A DNA stretch of 64,000 nucleotides from Fuerstiella sp041398845 (GTDB taxonomy: Bacteria > Planctomycetota > Planctomycetia > Planctomycetales > Planctomycetaceae): contig JAWKTZ010000021.1 in NCBI GenBank assembly GCA_041398845.1, positions 6,281 through 70,280 on the forward strand, written 5' to 3'. The notes below the pieces were generated by a model, which made no database searches, was not told the origin of the DNA, and was given only the letters and a program-made list of their open reading frames with translations. Below are positions 41,466 to 50,825 of this stretch, in pieces (position 1 is the stretch's first letter; every line of letters begins with the position of its first letter). The translations under genes were made by a program, and so were the position numbers.

Positions 41466-43072
41466 TGGACGAGACAGACGCAGGTAAACACGAATCGCAC
41501 AAAATGGCGATGCGCGGAGTCGCTCGCCCCATGGAGATGATGGACTACGGAGACCAGAGTGGCCATAGCGATCAGGGTGAGCACAGTGACGGGCACGCTG
41601 CGCACTGCGGAAAGGTCGAGTCGCAGCATGAGATGTCGCATGAACACCGGCTGAAGATGCTCAGGCAGCATCATCAGAAAACGCTCTGGATCTACTGGAC
41701 GCTGGTGGTGCTGGGGCTGTGGACAGCGGTGGCTCCGATGACTTTCGGCTACCTGAATCCAGACATCTGGGTCGATCCTGCCGGCGGTCGGGGCGTCTGG
41801 TTTTCCGATCAGACGCACACTCGCCTGCGAGCGATTCTGATGACTGTCAGCGACGTGGCTTCCGGAATCGCGCTGACACTTTTCGGCTGGCGGACGCTGA
41901 CTCCAAACCGCCCGAAAAGTTTGTGGGCGTGTTGCGGCATTGGTCTCTGGCTGACCATGGCTCCCGTGCTGTTGTGGGCACCAGTCGGCAGTTCGTACGT
42001 GAACGATACCGTTGTCGGCGCACTTGTGATAGCGCTGTCGATTCTGATTCCCGGCATGCCTGGCATGATGATGTTCATGCAGCACGGTCCTCCGGTTCCG
42101 CCCGGATGGAGCTACAACCCGTCAAGCTGGGCTCAACGCTGGATCATGATTGTCACCGGTTTCGCCGGCTGGATCGTGTCGCGCTATCTGGCGGCATTTC
42201 AGCTTGGCTACATCACGGCTGTCGCAGATCCGGTTTTCGGTTTTGCAGAAGGCACAAAGCAGGTGCTGAATTCAAACATGTCGCATCTGTGGCCAATCTC
42301 TGATGGAGGTCTCGGAGCGATCTCGTATACGTTCGAATTTCTGATGGGATACATGGGCAGTCCGGCGCGCTGGAGAACCATGCCGTGGATGGTCGCGTTC
42401 TTTGGCATCCTTGTAATTCCGCTCGGGCTGACTCATATCATTCTGGTGATGTCGCAGCCGATGGTCGTGCATCACTGGTGTCTGATGTGCCTGCTGGCGG
42501 CGGGAATCATGCTGCCAATGATACCTCTGGAAGTTGACGAAGTTGTCGCGATGGGCCAGCACATGGTGGAAGCCGGACGGCGCGGTGATCGAGGCGGTTC
42601 GATGTGGAAGATCTTCTGGCTGGGAGGTTCTGCCGAAGGCTGCACTCACGACGACGACAGCCCGCCTCTGGTTGACCTGCCGTCACGACCCGGTCCCGTC
42701 TTTCTGGCATCGATCCGCGGGATGACGTTTCCATGGACACTGACGGCTTCCGCTGTGCTCGGCATCGCTTTGATGTTCTGCCCCACGATCTTCAGAATCG
42801 ACATTCAGGAACGAGCCGCAGATGTCGGCCATGTTGGCGGAGCTCTGATTGTGACGGTCGCCGTCGTGTGCATGGGCGAAGTAATACGCCTCGGCCGCTA
42901 TCTGAACGTGGTTTTCGGAGCCGCCGTTGCCATCTTCCCGCTGTTGATCACAGCCACGCCAACTGGCTACGCAGTGACCTGCGCCGTGCTGGGTGCGATG
43001 GTAATCGTGCTGTCGATTCCCTGCGGAATCAAGCGAGAACGTTATGGATTGTGGGATCGCTACGTACGGTAA
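41465..43072 (+). CDS. Polytopic membrane protein with SPW-like and VKOR-like parts
   Basis: 535 residues from ATG 41465, coupled to sodC. The N-terminal 70 residues are hydrophilic and His/Met/Glu-rich (MAMRGVARPMEMMDYGDQSG, HSDQGEHSDGHAAHC), a composition seen in copper-handling proteins. Then come about ten membrane segments. The first group carries tryptophan-rich SPW-like repeats (WTLVVLGLWTAVAPMTFGYL; CCGIGLWLTMAPVLLWAP). A middle group resembles VKOR, with the CxxC in VVHHWCLMCLLAAG (C339, C342); the second VKOR cysteine pair is not evident. A third group repeats the SPW-like pattern (FPWTLTASAVLGIALMFCP). I infer a copper or redox role beside the SOD; it is unproven. Confidence 0.6.
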   Translation: MDETDAGKHESHKMAMRGVARPMEMMDYGDQSGHSDQGEHSDGHAAHCGKVESQHEMSHEHRLKMLRQHHQKTLWIYWTLVVLGLWTAVAPMTFGYLNPDIWVDPAGGRGVWFSDQTHTRLRAILMTVSDVASGIALTLFGWRTLTPNRPKSLWACCGIGLWLTMAPVLLWAPVGSSYVNDTVVGALVIALSILIPGMPGMMMFMQHGPPVPPGWSYNPSSWAQRWIMIVTGFAGWIVSRYLAAFQLGYITAVADPVFGFAEGTKQVLNSNMSHLWPISDGGLGAISYTFEFLMGYMGSPARWRTMPWMVAFFGILVIPLGLTHIILVMSQPMVVHHWCLMCLLAAGIMLPMIPLEVDEVVAMGQHMVEAGRRGDRGGSMWKIFWLGGSAEGCTHDDDSPPLVDLPSRPGPVFLASIRGMTFPWTLTASAVLGIALMFCPTIFRIDIQERAADVGHVGGALIVTVAVVCMGEVIRLGRYLNVVFGAAVAIFPLLITATPTGYAVTCAVLGAMVIVLSIPCGIKRERYGLWDRYVR

Positions 43073-43128
43073 CGGGCAGGTCCCGACTCGCCGTCCGTTG
43101 ATCTTCGCGGGCTGAGTGCAGACGGCGA

Positions 43129-44382
43129 CTACTTTTGCAGCAGGACGTTGACGCCCTTCTTGTTGGACAGCACGATATCCGGCTTGCCATCGCCGTTCAT
43201 GTCGTGGATATCAAACTGAGTTCCCACACCGGTCTCGTTGCCCGCCACAATTCTGTGGGGAATGAATTCCGGTGCCTGACCTTTGGCTCGCTTCACTTCG
43301 TACCAGTACATCACAACTTCGTCTTTGCCGCCGGGGTCGTTGCCGTTGTGAGCAAAAAAGCGTTTTCCGGTTACGTAGTCCATCTGACCATCGCCATTGA
43401 TATCAACCGATTCAACAGCGTGTGTCTGTGAGTAGGACTTGTCAATTTCGTGTAGAGACCATTCGTCATTGCCCTTGTTTTCCGCCCACCAGACGCCATA
43501 GGCGTGAGCCGAACTCAGAAACAGGTCGGCATCTCCGTCGCTGTCGAAATCGTCTGCATAAAGGTTGGCGGCGTTGGGCAGCTTGTCTGATTTTTCACCG
43601 GTTTTGACGCGAATCGGATGAAACGTCCACAGAGCTGTGGACGACAGATCGCCCGGTGATTCCCACCAGCCGTGACCAATGATCACGTCGCGGTGACCGT
43701 CGCCGTTCATGTCGCCGACTCCCAATCCGTGGTAATACTTGAAGGTGCCGTTATCCAGCCCCCGATTGTTGTTTGTCGCCGGTTCTGCACTGGGCTCACT
43801 GATCGCATGGAAGCCGGAGGTACCGTCCGATTGAGCGGCCGTGCTGAGTGAAACGAATCCCATCTGGGCTTCCGGCTGTGACCCGATCACGATCTCCGGA
43901 ATGCCGTCTTTGTTGAGGTCTTCGAATTCCGGACTTTCGTTGCAGGCACTCGTCCAGATCTGATGTTGTTCCCAAAGTTCATCGGACTTGCCGGGATTGC
44001 GATACCAATAAAATGGATCGCCTGGAAACCCAATGATGATCTGGTCGATCCAGCCGTCTTTGTCAACGTCCCATGCGGTGTTGGCAAAGCTGTTACTGTA
44101 TCCCTTACCCGCCACAAAATCCCCGGGCTCGCGGATTTCGTGCAGCTTCCATTTGTTGCCATTGGTATGGTCGGCTGATTTTGCTGCCGGAGCTTCATAC
44201 CAGACATCTCCGGCCGCGACATCGGGCGTTCCGTCGTTGTTGAAGTCTGCCGCAGACACTCCTTCCGAACGAAATCGTTCGTCAAGCTGAATACGCACCC
44301 AGTTCACATCGTCATCCGCCGCGCAGACGCCTGCGGAACCGGCAACCATCAGCACAGCAAACAACCCAGCAACGTTTTTCAT
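43129..44382 (-). CDS. Secreted FG-GAP/VCBS beta-propeller protein
   Basis: 417 residues with a clear signal peptide (MKNVAGLFAVLMVAGSAGVCA). Seven or so FG-GAP-type repeats with calcium-binding loops: DFNNDGTPDVAAGDVWYE, DVDKDGWIDQIIIGFPG, DLNKDGIPEIVIG, DMNGDGHRDVIIGHGWWE, DFDSDGDADLF, DINGDGQMDYVTGKRFF, DMNGDGKPDIVLS. It is a stand-alone homologue of the N-terminal 400 residues of the giant protein at 867-6824: the HGLGxGDxNGDG and GKRFF/GKTYW segments occur in the same order. Probably an extracellular carbohydrate- or protein-binding scaffold. Alone on its strand. Confidence 0.88.
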   Translation of the reverse strand: MKNVAGLFAVLMVAGSAGVCAADDDVNWVRIQLDERFRSEGVSAADFNNDGTPDVAAGDVWYEAPAAKSADHTNGNKWKLHEIREPGDFVAGKGYSNSFANTAWDVDKDGWIDQIIIGFPGDPFYWYRNPGKSDELWEQHQIWTSACNESPEFEDLNKDGIPEIVIGSQPEAQMGFVSLSTAAQSDGTSGFHAISEPSAEPATNNNRGLDNGTFKYYHGLGVGDMNGDGHRDVIIGHGWWESPGDLSSTALWTFHPIRVKTGEKSDKLPNAANLYADDFDSDGDADLFLSSAHAYGVWWAENKGNDEWSLHEIDKSYSQTHAVESVDINGDGQMDYVTGKRFFAHNGNDPGGKDEVVMYWYEVKRAKGQAPEFIPHRIVAGNETGVGTQFDIHDMNGDGKPDIVLSNKKGVNVLLQK

Positions 44383-44580
44383 CGTAAACTCACATCGAAC
44401 GAAAGGAACAGTCAGATTCTACCGGCTCCAGCATAGCGAACCGACGGCCTGAGGAAAACAATCGGCCGGGAAGTCCGGACAACCGACGGGATCGACACAT
44501 CGCTTTCCCCGGAAATGCCGGAGTCAGGGCGACGCATCGTCTGAACGTTCGGAAGATGGCCGGATGTCGCTTCCTTAGTC

Positions 44581-44704
44581 GGACAGCGCCAAGTTCGCAA
44601 AAAGGGCCGTATTTCGGAACCCGACGCGTTAGCGAGGGATCTGCGCGCAACTCGTTCCCGCGCTGACGCTTCGGGTTACCACGAGACAGAAGCTGGCGCT
44701 GTCC
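44581..44704. repeat. Family B nested inverted repeat
   Basis: Outer arms GGACAGCGCCA (44581-44591) and TGGCGCTGTCC (44694-44704). Inside, AACCCGACGCGTTAGCGAGG (from 44618) pairs imperfectly with 44655-44676. It runs directly into a family A repeat at 44708, giving a composite block like the one at 16228. 44383-44580 between it and the FG-GAP gene start shows no gene. Confidence 0.8.
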
Positions 44705-44707
44705 AGT

Positions 44708-44810
44708 TAGAGGCTATCTGAAAAAGGGGTCTGACCCTTTGGAGGGCAGCAAAATTTCAGTCGATACGGCTGCCCGGAGAGGGTCAGACCCCTTTTTCAG
44801 ACAGCCTCTA
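44708..44810. repeat. Long inverted repeat, family A, supplying an ABC gene stop codon
   Basis: TAGAGGCTATCTGAAAAAGG at the left and CCTTTTTCAGACAGCCTCTA at the right. The interior matches the 11919 copy closely (GGAGGGCAGCAAAATTTCAG). The right-hand CTA (44808-44810) is the stop codon of the minus-strand ABC transporter gene. Confidence 0.88.
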
Positions 44811-47009
44811 AGCCAGTTGCTTCCGGAACCGCATCAGGCTGAAGGCCAGAATGACGACGGTTGCTGCCGTCAGTCCCAGCACGAACGGCCATACGTCCGC
44901 CAGATCGGCACCACGTAAGACGATCGCTCGCAGAATTTCCAGATAATACGTGACGGGGATCACGAATGTCGCGAGATAGATCGGACCTGGCATCTGACTC
45001 CGGGGAAACATGAAGCCCGAAAGCAGCACGGACGGCAGCATAATGATGAAGGCAAACTGAAATGCCTGGAGCTGTGTTTTCGCAATGGTGGAAACAAACA
45101 GCCCCAGCCCCAGAGCACACAGCAGAAACAAAAAGGACAACAGCAGCAGCAGCCCGATGTCGCCTCGAATCGGTACGTCAAACAGAAACACCATCACGTT
45201 CAACACAAGCAGTGTTTCGCCAAATGCCAGCAGCGCATAAGGGGCCAGCTTTCCCAGCAACAACCCTGCTCGACTGACCGGTGTCACAAACAGCTGTTCC
45301 AGCGTTCCCAGTTCGCGTTCTCGAACAATGGCAAAGGCTGTCAGAAACAGCGTCACCAGTTGCAGAATGATTCCCACCAGGCCCGGCACGAAGAAGTGCG
45401 AACTTTCCAGATTCGGGTTATACAGCAGCCGGGTGCGAATCTGAATTGGCAACGCCGTTGTGCCGGTGCTGTCGCGAGCCGGAACAACAGGCATAGTGTC
45501 GGCCAGCGCTTTGGCTCGACCGATCGACAGATTCAAGGCCAGCAGATTGGCCGTGTTCAATGCCGTGGTGGCGACCTGAGAATCACTGCCATCGATCAGC
45601 ACCTGGACCTGAGTCTGCTGACCGGCCAGCAGTTTGTCGCTGTAATCCGCAGGAATCCGCACACCAACTTTGGCTCGCCCCGACATCAACGCACGATCAA
45701 ACGCTTCTTCGTCAAACACTCGCCCGACGATCATGAACGTATTTGTGTTGCGAAAGGCTTCCCGCAGTTCTCGCGCATGAGTTCGGCCGTCGAGGTCGAA
45801 CACCACCGTGGGAATGTTTTCGATTTCGGTGTTGATGGCGATGCCAAACACGATGGTCTGCATCACCGGAACCACAAACGCGAAGAACAGAGTCGCCGGT
45901 TCGCGACGAATGTGTGAAAACTCTTTCAGGAACACTGCGAGGAAGCCCGAGAACCGCCCCGCCTGCCGGACTCTGACTGTCGTCCCGTCGTCGCCGGACG
46001 TCTGTGAGGTCACCGCATCGTCGGGTGGCCGGGCGACGACAGCGGACGGACGGATGACGGTTTCCAATTCTCCCTGTTCGGCCGCACGACTCAACGTCAC
46101 AAACACGTCTTCCAGAGACGGCGCGATCGTTCGGGTTTCGACATCGGTGTCCTGCAGATTCAGTTGTCGGATCATCTGTGCCTCAGTGAGGCTGTCGTTC
46201 GACAGCACATGGATCGTCTGACCGAACAACGTCGCATCGCGCACTGCGTCGATGGCTCGCAGTTGCTGCAGATGTAGGGCCGGCTGAGCGACGTCCAGTT
46301 CCCAGCGATGAGTTCCCGCCGGAGTGACGTCCGGAAGTTGTTTCAGTTCATCCGGCCGACCACACACCAGCAGCTCTGAGTTGTAGATATAGCCGACATC
46401 AGTGCAGCGTTCCGCTTCGTCCATGTAATGCGTTGTCACAAACAGCGTGACTCCCCGGCCGGAGAGTTCGAACAGCAGATCCCAAAGCTGTCGTCGAGCG
46501 ACCGGGTCAATGCCTGCGGTCGGTTCGTCCAGAAAGATCACGTCGGGTTCATGAATGAGCGAAGCGGCCAAAGCCAGCCGCTGCTTCCAGCCGCCCGACA
46601 GTGTTCCCGCCAGTTGGTCCAGTCGGTCAGCAACGCCCGTCAGGTTTACGACGTCGTCAAATCGGCGTTGCAGGCGGATCGGATCGAGTCCATAGATCCG
46701 GCCATAGAAGTTCAGGTTTTCCCGGACACTCAGATCTGCGTACAGACTGAATTTCTGTGACATATATCCGATACGTCGTTTGATTTGTTCGGCATCAGTG
46801 GCCGCATCGAATCCGAGCACCGACGCCCGGCCGGCGCTCGGCGACAGAACTCCGCACAACATCCGAATGATGGTTGACTTCCCGCTGCCGTTGGGACCCA
46901 GCAGGCCGAAGATCGCACCGCGTTCGACCTGAAACCGGACGTCATGGACGGCGGTGAATTCGCCGAAACGTCGAGTCAGTCCGTCCACGTCTATGGCAAT
47001 GTCGGTCAC
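44808..47009 (-). CDS. ABC transporter, ATPase fused to ABC-2 permease
   Basis: 733 residues. The N-terminal ATPase (1-235) has Walker A FGLLGPNGSGKSTIIRML, signature LSGGWKQRLALAASL and Walker B DVIFLDEPTAGIDPVARR, then a regulatory tail (to about 330). The C-terminal ABC-2 permease (about 365-733) has six membrane segments, with a large periplasmic loop after FAFVVPVMQTIVFGIAINTE. This is the YhiH/RbbA-like drug-exporter layout but with one ATPase domain, so it should act as a homodimer. The upstream HlyD-type gene overlaps it by 4 bp (ATGA), forming a tripartite-type exporter without an outer-membrane TolC in the window. Substrate unknown. The TAG stop is provided by an inverted repeat. 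Confidence 0.92.
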   Translation of the reverse strand: MTDIAIDVDGLTRRFGEFTAVHDVRFQVERGAIFGLLGPNGSGKSTIIRMLCGVLSPSAGRASVLGFDAATDAEQIKRRIGYMSQKFSLYADLSVRENLNFYGRIYGLDPIRLQRRFDDVVNLTGVADRLDQLAGTLSGGWKQRLALAASLIHEPDVIFLDEPTAGIDPVARRQLWDLLFELSGRGVTLFVTTHYMDEAERCTDVGYIYNSELLVCGRPDELKQLPDVTPAGTHRWELDVAQPALHLQQLRAIDAVRDATLFGQTIHVLSNDSLTEAQMIRQLNLQDTDVETRTIAPSLEDVFVTLSRAAEQGELETVIRPSAVVARPPDDAVTSQTSGDDGTTVRVRQAGRFSGFLAVFLKEFSHIRREPATLFFAFVVPVMQTIVFGIAINTEIENIPTVVFDLDGRTHARELREAFRNTNTFMIVGRVFDEEAFDRALMSGRAKVGVRIPADYSDKLLAGQQTQVQVLIDGSDSQVATTALNTANLLALNLSIGRAKALADTMPVVPARDSTGTTALPIQIRTRLLYNPNLESSHFFVPGLVGIILQLVTLFLTAFAIVRERELGTLEQLFVTPVSRAGLLLGKLAPYALLAFGETLLVLNVMVFLFDVPIRGDIGLLLLLSFLFLLCALGLGLFVSTIAKTQLQAFQFAFIIMLPSVLLSGFMFPRSQMPGPIYLATFVIPVTYYLEILRAIVLRGADLADVWPFVLGLTAATVVILAFSLMRFRKQLA

Positions 47010-48139
47010 GGCTGCGCGCCTTCCGCCGACAGAATCACATCGGCCGCCATCCCCGGCCGCAGGACGTCAAGGCCCTCGGACAGTCTGACCTTGATGCGAA
47101 ACACCTGCTTCGATCGTTCTTCCGCCGTCTGAACATTGGCCGGAGTAAATTCTGCCTGACGAGCGACAAACGTCACTTCACCGGAAAACGTCCGATCAGG
47201 AAAACTGTCGACGCGGACATCCACCGTCCGGCCATTCTGCAGGTTCAGATGATCTTCCGGAACGTAGGCTCGCACCCACAGCGACCGGGAATCGACCAGT
47301 GAGATGGCGGGGGCATTTGGTGACAGCAGATCGCCCGGCTGAAGTTCAATCGCTTCGACCACGGCAACCGAAGGACTGACCACATGCAGTTCGTCAATCC
47401 GGCGTTCGATGACTCGCAGTGACGCCAGTGCGGCATCGAGTCTGGCTTTGGCTTCACGGATATCTTCCGGGCGAAAGCCGTTCTTCTGCAGCATCAGTTG
47501 CTGTTCGGCTTCTTCAAGCTGAGCCTGAGCTCTGGCGATGTCTTCGGAGCGGGATCCTTCCTGAAGCAGAGCCAGTTGTTCGGATTTCGCATCCACGGCC
47601 GCCTGGGCGACGCTGAGTTTCGTGCTGGCTTCGTCGAGTTCGTTCCGGTCGACGGCCTGTTTGCCAAACAACGTTTCAACGCGCTGAAACACTTTCCGGG
47701 CGAGTTCCAGTTGAGCCTCGGCCAGTCGCAGATCAGCCTCAGCGGCGGCGATCTCCTGAGGTCGGGGCCCATTGGTCAGCCGATCGAGCCCCGACTGAAA
47801 CTGTTTGCGTCGAGCTGCCGCCTGAGCGACTTCTTCAGGGCGAAAGCCAGCCTGCAGTTTGTCATGTTCGGCCGTGGCCAGAGCCACCATCTGCTGAGCT
47901 TCAGCGTGCTGTTCCAGCAGGTCGAACGGTTCGAGCTGAACCAGCGTCTGACCGGCGTCCACCGCTTGCCCTTCGGTGACCAGAACCTGTTGTACGCGTC
48001 CCCCAACACGCGAGCCAACTCGAATTTCATCGGCTTCCAGAAAGCCGGAGACCACCAGAGCCCCGTGTTTCTGCTGTGAGAACACAAGCAGCGCAGTCAG
48101 CACCATGGCAGACGTCAGGAAGATGATCACTCGTGACAT
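47006..48139 (-). CDS. HlyD-family membrane fusion protein
   Basis: 377 residues. An N-terminal membrane anchor (VIIFLTSAMVLTALLVFSQQ) is followed by the lipoyl half VSGFLEADEIRVGSRVGGRVQQV, a long alpha-helical hairpin (residues about 80-225, unusually rich in Ala/Glu/Arg with repeated RSEDIARAQ, RPEDIREAKA, RPEEVAQAAA, RPQEIAAAEA blocks), then the second lipoyl and beta-barrel parts (VVEAIELQPGDLLSPNAPAI, VRVDSFPDRTFSGEVTFVAR). It bridges the inner-membrane ABC protein to the periplasm. First gene of the two-gene operon with the ABC fusion. Confidence 0.92.
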   Translation of the reverse strand: MSRVIIFLTSAMVLTALLVFSQQKHGALVVSGFLEADEIRVGSRVGGRVQQVLVTEGQAVDAGQTLVQLEPFDLLEQHAEAQQMVALATAEHDKLQAGFRPEEVAQAAARRKQFQSGLDRLTNGPRPQEIAAAEADLRLAEAQLELARKVFQRVETLFGKQAVDRNELDEASTKLSVAQAAVDAKSEQLALLQEGSRSEDIARAQAQLEEAEQQLMLQKNGFRPEDIREAKARLDAALASLRVIERRIDELHVVSPSVAVVEAIELQPGDLLSPNAPAISLVDSRSLWVRAYVPEDHLNLQNGRTVDVRVDSFPDRTFSGEVTFVARQAEFTPANVQTAEERSKQVFRIKVRLSEGLDVLRPGMAADVILSAEGAQP

Positions 48140-48203
48140 TGATGACTCGCTCTGGCAACTGCAGAAGCGAGTCAGAAACGACGAAGTGTTTCTGAAGGCG
48201 GCT

Positions 48204-50447
48204 CTAAATCCCCTGCAGATAAGCCTTCAACTGCATCATGACCTGTTGGCAGCGAAATTCAAAGGCCGACGTGCTGGTGACTCGCCCCAGCGGAACGATT
48301 TTCACAGATACCTGGCGACGCGTGCGGGCTCGCTGATGAGTACTGGCGGCGTCACGAGTGGTTTCGAAACTGATTTCCATTTCGATGGGCTGACGATCGG
48401 CGCTTGTACCCCAGCGGCGAGTGAATCCGAATCGGCCCAGTCGCAGTTTGACGTGACCCTGAGATTGTTCGGTCACGGTCACATCGCAGGCTTCGATGAA
48501 TGCGTTCAGCTTCATGCCTGTCAGTTCCAGAGACGTGGACATTTCGATGTCCTGAGAAAACGAAAGTTTGCCGTCGCTGTCACTCAGTCGCGGGTCGACT
48601 TCGGAGGTCGTCAATTCTGTCAGCATGTTTCCATCCTTTTCCTGGTTTTCCCAGCAGGTACGGTTTCGTCCGGTCTGTTTCGCTCGATACAGACACGCGT
48701 CTGCTCGTTCCAATAACGTCTGCACACTGTCACCCAGTCGAGCGGTTGCCACACCGAACGATGACGTGACCTTCAGTTTTCCGATGCCTCCAATGGATGT
48801 GGAGGCCGTGGCGTTTCTGAGCCGTTCGGCTCGGCGAACAGCCGCCGTCAGATCGGTATCCGGACACAGCACGACGAATTCTTCACCGCCATAGCGAGCA
48901 ATCACTTCCCCCGAATAGGTTTCATGCTGCAGCAGTCGCGTCAGATCGACAAGCACCTGGTCGCCGGCTTTGTGACCATGAGTATCGTTGATGCTCTTGA
49001 AACGATCGACATCCAGAAAAATCATGCTCAGGCTGCGAGCCCCTTCATGATTGTGGAAGTCGTCCAGCAGATGTCGAAGCTGCGTTTCCAGTTGCCCGCG
49101 ATTGGCCACACCGGTCAGAGCATCGCGGGTTGCGGCCAGTTTCAGTTCGGCGTATTCGCGAGTCTGCCGACGGACTCCGCCCTTGCAGCGGAACAACTGA
49201 ATCAGCCCGGTGATTTTCTCCGGACCGCTGGTGACGGGAAGCGTGTATACATCCACACTAATCTGGCGGCCGTCTTCCATTTCACAGACACGACTCGAAA
49301 ACTGAGACCGTCCGTTGCGAAACACCTGAGGCACGATTTCTTCAGACTGTTTGTCGTCCGGCAGGGTCTGAGCAATCGGAGCCAGCTTGATGTCCGTCGG
49401 CTGCCATGACCGACCGATCACGTGCTCTGCCGCCTGGCCGCTCAGTTCCTGCATTCCGGCCGACCACACGCAGTAATTCTGTTTCGCATCGAGAATAAAG
49501 TAGCCGTCATACAACGTCTGAAACTGATAGAGCGTGTTCAGAATCTGACACAGCACCAGCATCTCGTCGGATTCTGCATCCGTCATCGTGGCGACCGCCG
49601 GAGGATCAGCAAAGGCATCGGCAAAGGGAAACAGTCGACCGCCATCCGCTTCATACCAGCGGTTCAGAGTGCGAATGACATTTCCGTCGTAGCGACTGCC
49701 GGATTGTTCGGCAAGGATTTTCAGAACTTCCTCATGAGTCATCCCGCGACGGTAGCTCTTGGGAGAACTCAGTGAATCATAAGCATCCACCACCGCCAGA
49801 ATACGAGGTCCCAGCGGCAAATCCTGAGGCAGGCCACCGCCTTTGGCTTCGACTCCGGCACCATCAAAGTTCTGATGCAGCAGTCTGAGAATGGAAATCA
49901 GATGACTGTCGACATGCAGCGATTGAAGCAGACTCGTCGCCGCCTGGTGATGCAGCGTGAGAAAGTCGTATTCCTCACTGCTCAACTTTCCCGGTTTGTG
50001 CAGGATATGGTCGGGAATGCCGATCTTGCCCAGATCGTGCAGAAGGGCCGCCAGTTCGAGTTCGGCTCGCTGATTGTCGTCCCAACCCAGCAATTCGGCG
50101 ACACCATGGGAAATGATGCCAATCCGCTGTCCATGCAGAATCAGAGACGGATCACGAGCCTTCATGGACCGCAGCAACATCGCGATCACTCCGCGCGGCA
50201 CGATCGGTGTGTGCGGAGACGCTTCGACTTCCCGGCGAGCACACTCCGACAACGCGAGCAACCGGTTGATCACGGCGCAGGTGTCTGTCGGCACAGCCGG
50301 TGCCATCGGACAGTACGTTGTTGCCGTCACAGGTTTGGTCGTGGTCTGAGTCACAATGATTCTCAGAAGTCTGAATAGAAAAGGGGCTGTTTTCTGCAGG
50401 ACGCAGTGGTACACGGGGCCACACTGGTCCAGTTTTGATTCTGACAC
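48204..50447 (-). CDS. HD-GYP-like, PAS, GGDEF signalling protein
   Basis: 747 residues. No membrane segment. HD-type domain about 100-265: HGQRIGIISHGVAELLGW, LLHDLGKIGIPDHIL (H137, D138) and LHQNFDGAG, but the GYP motif is changed to GVE with a Gly-rich insert before LPQDLPLGPRILAVVDAY. A PAS domain follows at about 305-420 (DGYFILDAKQNYCVWSAGMQ). GGDEF domain about 435-590: RDALTGVANRGQLE, FLDVDRFKSINDTHGHKAGD, and intact signature GGEEF (520-524), so diguanylate cyclase activity is likely. No RxxD inhibitory site is seen before it. The last 130 residues are unrecognised. The first 47 residues may not be translated: Met48 (50306) is a better-looking start. A c-di-GMP synthase and possibly a phosphodiesterase in one chain. 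Confidence 0.85.
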   Translation of the reverse strand: MSESKLDQCGPVYHCVLQKTAPFLFRLLRIIVTQTTTKPVTATTYCPMAPAVPTDTCAVINRLLALSECARREVEASPHTPIVPRGVIAMLLRSMKARDPSLILHGQRIGIISHGVAELLGWDDNQRAELELAALLHDLGKIGIPDHILHKPGKLSSEEYDFLTLHHQAATSLLQSLHVDSHLISILRLLHQNFDGAGVEAKGGGLPQDLPLGPRILAVVDAYDSLSSPKSYRRGMTHEEVLKILAEQSGSRYDGNVIRTLNRWYEADGGRLFPFADAFADPPAVATMTDAESDEMLVLCQILNTLYQFQTLYDGYFILDAKQNYCVWSAGMQELSGQAAEHVIGRSWQPTDIKLAPIAQTLPDDKQSEEIVPQVFRNGRSQFSSRVCEMEDGRQISVDVYTLPVTSGPEKITGLIQLFRCKGGVRRQTREYAELKLAATRDALTGVANRGQLETQLRHLLDDFHNHEGARSLSMIFLDVDRFKSINDTHGHKAGDQVLVDLTRLLQHETYSGEVIARYGGEEFVVLCPDTDLTAAVRRAERLRNATASTSIGGIGKLKVTSSFGVATARLGDSVQTLLERADACLYRAKQTGRNRTCWENQEKDGNMLTELTTSEVDPRLSDSDGKLSFSQDIEMSTSLELTGMKLNAFIEACDVTVTEQSQGHVKLRLGRFGFTRRWGTSADRQPIEMEISFETTRDAASTHQRARTRRQVSVKIVPLGRVTSTSAFEFRCQQVMMQLKAYLQGI

Positions 50448-50825
50448 GCGAGTCCGACGTGTGACCGACCCGGGTCAATCCTGTGGGTGTAATCCCGGGG
50501 CAGTTGCAGAAAGCTTAGGTCACTGTGGAGCTGTGAGTCGCCAAAGAATCGAGAATTCAGGAAAATCAAGGACCGCCGCAATCAGGGCAGGTTGTACCAC
50601 CGGACACTGAGTTGGAAGTTCATTCAAAATCTTCCACAACCGTGCAACCAGCTCAGTTCGCAGGACCGCTGCAATCAACCATCACACCCCCAACAAGAAG
50701 CCAAAGTGGCAGTCACACCTCGACCTGAAAGGGTGCCGTTTTGGCATTGGCTCAGCCATCTTGTTGTTTTTGATTCAATGTGTAAGTTGTTTTATTTAAA
50801 TAACTTGCGTCAAATCATGCATGAA
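50448..50825. other. Divergent intergenic region with an AT-rich dyad
   Basis: About 380 bp between the GGDEF gene and the sigma-54 box. Near 50784-50806, AAGTT...ATTTAAAT...AACTT is an AT-rich dyad unlike the surrounding GC-rich DNA, about 20 bp upstream of the -24 box; it could be an IHF/HU or activator site. No gene seen. Confidence 0.45.
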
